Source of the DNA: Maritalea sp049801075
GTDB taxonomy: Bacteria; Pseudomonadota; Alphaproteobacteria; Rhizobiales; Devosiaceae
NCBI RefSeq assembly: GCF_049801075.1
Contig: NZ_JBNAGG010000006.1
Coordinates: 62,001 to 126,000 of the forward strand
Length of the DNA: 64,000 bases
Direction of reading: 5' to 3'
The notes under the pieces were generated by a model, which saw nothing but the letters and a program-made list of their open reading frames with translations, was not told the origin of the DNA and did not search any database. Both the position numbers and the translations under genes were made by a program. Shown piece after piece: positions 60,618 through 64,000 of this stretch. How positions within the stretch are numbered: position 1 is the stretch's first letter; each line of letters begins with the position of its first letter.

Positions 60618-61847
60618 ATGGAATTGAGCACTTCGCCATTGGCACCCGAGCAATTTGCTGAACTGAACCCGGTCGCAGGGGTTGATTTATTCACCGCCCC
60701 GATCGGGATCGGCTATAAGGGCCGCAATAATTTATTGCTGGCCAAGCTATGTGAGGGCACGCAGGTGGCGGGGGTGTTCACTACCTCAAAATGTGCGTCG
60801 GCGCCAATTGATTGGTGTAAGGCGTATATTGGTTCTGGTGCTGCCCGCGGCCTTTTGGTCAATGCGGGCAATGCCAATGCCTTTGTGGGCAAAGTGGGGG
60901 CTGAAACGGTTGAGAAAACCGCGCAAGCTGCGGCTGCATTCATTGGCTGCACGCCGCAAGAAATTTTCATTTCCTCTACCGGCGTGATTGGTGAGCCGCT
61001 TGACCCGGCGCCGATGATGGACGCCATTGGGGAATTGAATGAGGACCGCCTTGGCGACTATGAGGCCGCAGCCAACGCCATTCGCACCACCGATACTTAC
61101 GCCAAGGGCGCAGGTGCGGTATTGGATGTGGACGGTGTTGATATCAATATTTCCGGCATTGCCAAAGGCTCCGGCATGATCGCTCCCAATATGGCGACGA
61201 TGCTGGCTTATGTGTTCACAGATGCGCCGATCTCGGCTGAGGTGTTGAACGCCTTGCTGAAGCCTGCCAATGCGGCTAGCTTTAATGCCATCACTGTGGA
61301 TAGTGATACGTCTACATCAGATTGTTGTTTGCTGTTTGCCACCGGGCAGGCCGATATTGACCCGATCAATGACATAAGCGACCCGCGCTGCGCTTTGATT
61401 GGGGATGCGTTGAATGCGGTACTGCATGATTTGGCATTGCAAATTGTGTGCGATGGTGAAGGGGCGCAAAAACTCATCACGGTGAAGGTGGAAGGCGCAG
61501 TTTCTGATGCGAGCGCCGATGTGATCGCCCGTTCAATCGCCAATTCGCCTTTGGTTAAAACCGCTGTGGCGGGGGAAGATGCCAATTGGGGACGTGTGGT
61601 GATGGCCGTGGGGAAAGCGGGCGAACCTGCTGATCGCGATAAATTGCAAATTCGCTTTGGCGACTTGCTATTGACGGAACTGGGGCAGCGCTCTCCTCGT
61701 TATAAGGAAGAAGATGCCTCTGCCTATATGCAAAATGATCAGATTGAGATCGGTGTAGATTTGGGACTAGGGGATGGCAAAGCAACAATTTACAGCTGCG
61801 ACCTGACCCATGGCTATATCAGCATCAATGGGGATTATCGTAGCTAA
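60618..61847 (+). CDS. argJ: Glutamate N-acetyltransferase / amino-acid acetyltransferase ArgJ
   Basis: The 409-aa protein is the bifunctional ornithine acetyltransferase of the cyclic arginine pathway. The autocleavage site lies in GSGMIAPNMATMLAYVF, where the Thr after NMA becomes the nucleophile of the mature beta chain. Oxyanion residues lie in FISSTGVIGEPL. ArgJ moves acetyl from acetylornithine to glutamate and can also use acetyl-CoA. Its promoter is probably that of the parvulin gene, nine bases upstream. Confidence 0.95.
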   Translation: MELSTSPLAPEQFAELNPVAGVDLFTAPIGIGYKGRNNLLLAKLCEGTQVAGVFTTSKCASAPIDWCKAYIGSGAARGLLVNAGNANAFVGKVGAETVEKTAQAAAAFIGCTPQEIFISSTGVIGEPLDPAPMMDAIGELNEDRLGDYEAAANAIRTTDTYAKGAGAVLDVDGVDINISGIAKGSGMIAPNMATMLAYVFTDAPISAEVLNALLKPANAASFNAITVDSDTSTSDCCLLFATGQADIDPINDISDPRCALIGDALNAVLHDLALQIVCDGEGAQKLITVKVEGAVSDASADVIARSIANSPLVKTAVAGEDANWGRVVMAVGKAGEPADRDKLQIRFGDLLLTELGQRSPRYKEEDASAYMQNDQIEIGVDLGLGDGKATIYSCDLTHGYISINGDYRS

Positions 61848-61867
61848 TTCAGTGACGGAGACCCATC

Positions 61868-62284
61868 ATGAAGATCACGGTTGAAACGACAATCCAAGCC
61901 GATATTGAAACCGTTTGGAGTGCTTGGAATAATCCAGATGACATTGTGAAATGGAATGCGGCGTCTGATGATTGGCACACGGTTAGCGCAGAAGTTGATT
62001 TGCGCGAAGGCGGGCAACAAAAATCACGCATGGAAGCCAAAGATGGCAGCATGGGTTTTGATTTTGTTGGCACCTATGTCCAAATCATTCCGCATGAATT
62101 GATTGACTATGTGCTTGAAGATGGCCGTGAAGTGAAAGTGCTTTTCAGCGCTATTGATGGCCAAGTTAAAGTGGTTGAAACCTTCGATGCAGAGCAGGAA
62201 AATTCTCAGGAAATGCAGCGCGCTGGATGGCAAGCGATTTTGGATAATTTTGGCGCTTATGTTGAAGCTGAGAAAAAGAGTTAG
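61868..62284 (+). CDS. SRPBCC (AHSA1/START-like) family protein
   Basis: The 138-aa product has the START/Bet v 1 fold with ITVETTIQADIETVWSAWNNPDDIVKWNAASDDW at the N-terminus and a final long helix (RAGWQAILDNFGAYVE). Members bind hydrophobic ligands or activate Hsp90. The role here is unknown. It is in a rightward run argJ-SRPBCC-mutT with short gaps. Confidence 0.88.
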   Translation: MKITVETTIQADIETVWSAWNNPDDIVKWNAASDDWHTVSAEVDLREGGQQKSRMEAKDGSMGFDFVGTYVQIIPHELIDYVLEDGREVKVLFSAIDGQVKVVETFDAEQENSQEMQRAGWQAILDNFGAYVEAEKKS

Positions 62285-62298
62285 GGTGGGCTGAGTTT

Positions 62299-62709
62299 GT
62301 GAGTGTTGATAAATCGCTATTATGCGTCGTGGCTTGCGCGCTGATCGATGCAGATCGGCGCGTTTTGATTGCGCAGCGTCCGGCAGATAAAAATATGGGT
62401 GGCCTTTGGGAGTTCCCCGGCGGAAAGCTGGAAAAAGGTGAAAGCCCTGAAGAAGCGCTGATCCGCGAACTGCGTGAAGAATTGGCGATTGAAACGCAAG
62501 AAGCATGTCTTGCACCGCTGACTTTTGCTTCCTTTTCTTATGAAAATTTTCACCTTCTGATGCCACTGTTCGTGTGTCGGAAATGGCAAGGCACCCCGCA
62601 AGCGTTGGAACATCAGGCGCTTAAATGGGTGCGTCCGCAAAAAATGCGTGACTATGATATGCCTCCGGCGGATGAACCATTGATCGCCCATTTGTGCGAT
62701 CTACTGTAG
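62299..62709 (+). CDS. mutT: Nudix hydrolase, MutT (8-oxo-dGTP diphosphatase) type
   Basis: The 136-aa product has a full Nudix box (about residues 41-63) from GGKLEKGES to RELREEL, preceded by GGLWEFP. MutT clears 8-oxo-dGTP to lower mutation. The GTG start 62299 is 14 bases after the SRPBCC gene. In many alphaproteobacteria mutT follows argJ, which supports the call over other Nudix substrates. Confidence 0.9.
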   Translation: MSVDKSLLCVVACALIDADRRVLIAQRPADKNMGGLWEFPGGKLEKGESPEEALIRELREELAIETQEACLAPLTFASFSYENFHLLMPLFVCRKWQGTPQALEHQALKWVRPQKMRDYDMPPADEPLIAHLCDLL

Positions 62710-62734
62710 GGCAGAAGAATGGCGGGAGCTGGGC

Positions 62735-62908
62735 ATGCTGAAAGCGTTTATTGCAGATGAGAGCGGTGCAACCGCTATCGAATATGCCCTGATCGCTGCG
62801 CTTATTTCTACCGTTATTGTTGGTGTTGTGACCACCATGTCGGGTCAGATGAGCGATATGTTCAACTATATCTCAACATCATTTACGAGCGCAGTTGCCT
62901 CGAGCTAA
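62735..62908 (+). CDS. Flp/Fap-type pilin component
   Basis: The 57-aa product has the Flp prepilin site ESG followed by ATAIEYALIAALIS, where prepilin peptidase would cut after Gly11, and a single hydrophobic helix (about residues 11-35). Flp pilins form tight-adherence pili. No tad/cpa assembly genes lie in this window, so it is an isolated copy. GGGAG stands ahead of ATG 62735. Its last four bases overlap the convergent methyltransferase stop. Confidence 0.85.
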   Translation: MLKAFIADESGATAIEYALIAALISTVIVGVVTTMSGQMSDMFNYISTSFTSAVASS

Positions 62909-63798
62909 TTATCTGATTTATCGCCGAGCACATCTTTAAGACTCTTTGTGGCGCTGCCGGGGCGCAGCGGTTTTTGCTGGCTTTCATGCGGGGTCCAGCC
63001 CATCAGCCACAACAGATCAAGCGTGGCGCGGCATCTGCCATCATCATCGGTGAACTGGGTGGCATATTCCTCAACCACTTTGCCGAGCAAGCTACGGCTG
63101 ACAAAATTTTTCGGGCGATCAATCAGCGGGTTGGACGCGCCAAACTGGCGCAATTCTTCCATCAATGCGATGGGGTGGCTATAGCGCACCACATGATGTT
63201 CCAGATCGCTAACAGGCAATGCGAACCCACCACGTTGCAGCAAAGCACCACCATCGCGAATGTCGATAAAAGGGGCCACGCGGGCATAGGCCCCGCCGGA
63301 ATGTGCGATGTCGGCATTCAACCAGGCTTGCCGCAATTCGGTGAGACTATCGCCGCCAAGCGTTGCCACCACGCACAGCCCGTCTGGCTTGAGATTGCGT
63401 TGAGCTTGAGCGAAGAATCCTGGCACATCGTCAAGCATTTGCAAATCGGCCAATGAGACGATCAAATCATAATTTTTGTGCGGTAAATCCAAATGCGCTG
63501 GATCGTAAACCGCGTATTTATCGGCATTTTTGACGGGCAAGGTCAGGCCAAACTCAAAGGCAATTTCGCCCTCTCCCGAGGCAATGTCGCTGGCGAAAAA
63601 GTCAGGATGCGGCGCGAGCAACAAGGCTTTCTCAAAGGTGCGGGTGATGGTGATCAAACGGTCTTTGAGATCATTGATCATCAATTCGGCAATGAAATTG
63701 TCGGGGCCGCTGGCGGTTTGAAAAATGCTGGCCTTGTTCAGGCGTTTTGCAATAAGCTCCCGATCAAACAATTTTTTAACCTGATTATTTTGTGCCAT
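62905..63798 (-). CDS. BioC/NDUFAF5-like methyltransferase
   Basis: A 297-aa protein with N-terminal LFDRELIAKRLNKASIF, which matches NDUFAF5-like (C20orf7) and BioC-like proteins of alphaproteobacteria. The Rossmann core has LLLAPHPDFFASDIA in place of a classic G-x-G-x-G motif and later YDLIVSLADLQMLDDVPGFFAQ. NDUFAF5 hydroxylates a complex I subunit and BioC methylates malonyl-ACP; neither is assured here. ATG 63798 has AAAGG 8 bases upstream. It is divergent from comF with 13 bases between. Confidence 0.85.
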   Translation of the reverse strand: MAQNNQVKKLFDRELIAKRLNKASIFQTASGPDNFIAELMINDLKDRLITITRTFEKALLLAPHPDFFASDIASGEGEIAFEFGLTLPVKNADKYAVYDPAHLDLPHKNYDLIVSLADLQMLDDVPGFFAQAQRNLKPDGLCVVATLGGDSLTELRQAWLNADIAHSGGAYARVAPFIDIRDGGALLQRGGFALPVSDLEHHVVRYSHPIALMEELRQFGASNPLIDRPKNFVSRSLLGKVVEEYATQFTDDDGRCRATLDLLWLMGWTPHESQQKPLRPGSATKSLKDVLGDKSDN

Positions 63799-63811
63799 TG
63801 GAAGACCTTTC

Positions 63812-64000
63812 ATGTCAGGGCGTTGGACCGGTATAGGCAGATTGCGCGCCGAAATGGGTGGGCTTGGCCGTGCGCTAAAAGCATGGCCGCCTGCGCTGTT
63901 GGATAGGGTTTTTCCGCCAGTGTGTCTAGCCTGCGATGCACCCATTTCTGACAATCAGCATTTGTGTGGCCCTTGCTGGGCCCAACTCGCGCCGATCACC
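63812..64000 (+). CDS. ComF-family protein, C-terminus cut by window edge
   Basis: Sixty-three residues are visible, open to the right edge. After a basic leader come PVCLACDAP and HLCGPCWAQL, the four-Cys zinc motif of ComF, which stands ahead of the phosphoribosyltransferase domain that lies beyond the window. ComF is needed for DNA uptake in competent bacteria but is widespread in others. ATG 63812 follows GGAAGA. It sits 13 bases from the divergent methyltransferase start. Confidence 0.82.
   Translation, partial: MSGRWTGIGRLRAEMGGLGRALKAWPPALLDRVFPPVCLACDAPISDNQHLCGPCWAQLAPIT

Noticed and set aside
1..64000. CRISPR arrays, restriction-modification, toxin-antitoxin or known defence genes
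   Set aside because: No direct-repeat array, cas gene, methylase-nuclease pair or toxin pair was recognised on reading both strands.

Overview
The window is a gene-dense chromosomal segment of an alphaproteobacterium, most likely a member of the Hyphomicrobiales (Rhizobiales). This is inferred from the gene set: a cobS-cobT-DnaJ-like-bolA block, a SUV3-like helicase next to an S4-domain protein, CarD beside a 7Fe ferredoxin, split phnE1/phnE2 permeases, and xerD-accA and aroK-aroB neighbours. GC content looks moderate, around 50% by eye and not calculated. I see no prophage, insertion sequence, CRISPR array or conjugation module, so this reads as core chromosome plus one metabolic island.

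Layout. 1-7.4 kb: a beta-lactamase-fold serine hydrolase cut by the left edge, its divergent winged-helix regulator, a KefB/C antiporter, a D,D-carboxypeptidase, Ada, TusA, a CAP-domain lipoprotein and a DUF1203 protein. 7.4-19.9 kb: a complete carbon-phosphorus (C-P) lyase island. phnGHIJKL, a DUF1045 2H-phosphoesterase gene, phnM and phnN run leftward; phnF (GntR-type repressor) and phnCDE1E2 (phosphonate ABC importer) run rightward. 19.9-25 kb: a DUF924 gene, a COG4091 oxidoreductase, and the zinc system znuA <-> znuC-znuB-zur with Zur-like palindromes between. 25-30 kb: a YegD-like Hsp70, a DUF1328 peptide, two very short BLUF photoreceptors, tRNA-Arg(CCT), a nuclease-like protein and an M48 lipoprotein protease. 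30-37.4 kb: CarD, ferredoxin, S4 protein, SUV3-like helicase, DUF3108, ribosomal protein L28 and a YhhQ-type queuosine-precursor transporter. 37.4-45.5 kb: an HCCA-isomerase-like protein, a TetR regulator facing a DUF6326 membrane protein, M42 peptidase, phytase-like esterase, CobT, CobS, DnaJ-like protein and BolA. 45.5-64 kb: CorC/HlyC-type protein, aroB, aroK, xerD, accA, L,D-transpeptidase, GNAT, SLC13 permease, uracil-DNA glycosylase family protein, methyltransferases, VOC protein, secA, a parvulin, argJ, SRPBCC, mutT, a lone Flp pilin, a BioC-like methyltransferase and the start of comF at the right edge.

How it works together. The phn island should import phosphonates (PhnCDE1E2), convert them with the core complex (PhnGHIJ with PhnK and PhnL), and process the ribosyl products (PhnM, PhnN). 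The phosphodiesterase step usually done by PhnP has no PhnP gene here. A 2H phosphoesterase lies exactly where such an activity is needed, and this is the most interesting functional hypothesis in the window. Control is suggested by a cluster of TATAC/GTATA half-sites at the phnF/phnG divergence, a Pho-box-like triple repeat before phnC, and a terminator-like hairpin between phnD and phnE1.

Other leads are a possible pseudoknot that hides the ribosome binding site of the queuosine-precursor transporter gene, twin BLUF-core proteins with all photocycle residues but no C-terminal helices, a 17-bp inverted repeat with paired TetR-like operators, and a His-rich tail on ZnuC. Nothing here is a clearly new multi-gene system. 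Functions are assigned by motif recognition, without database searches.
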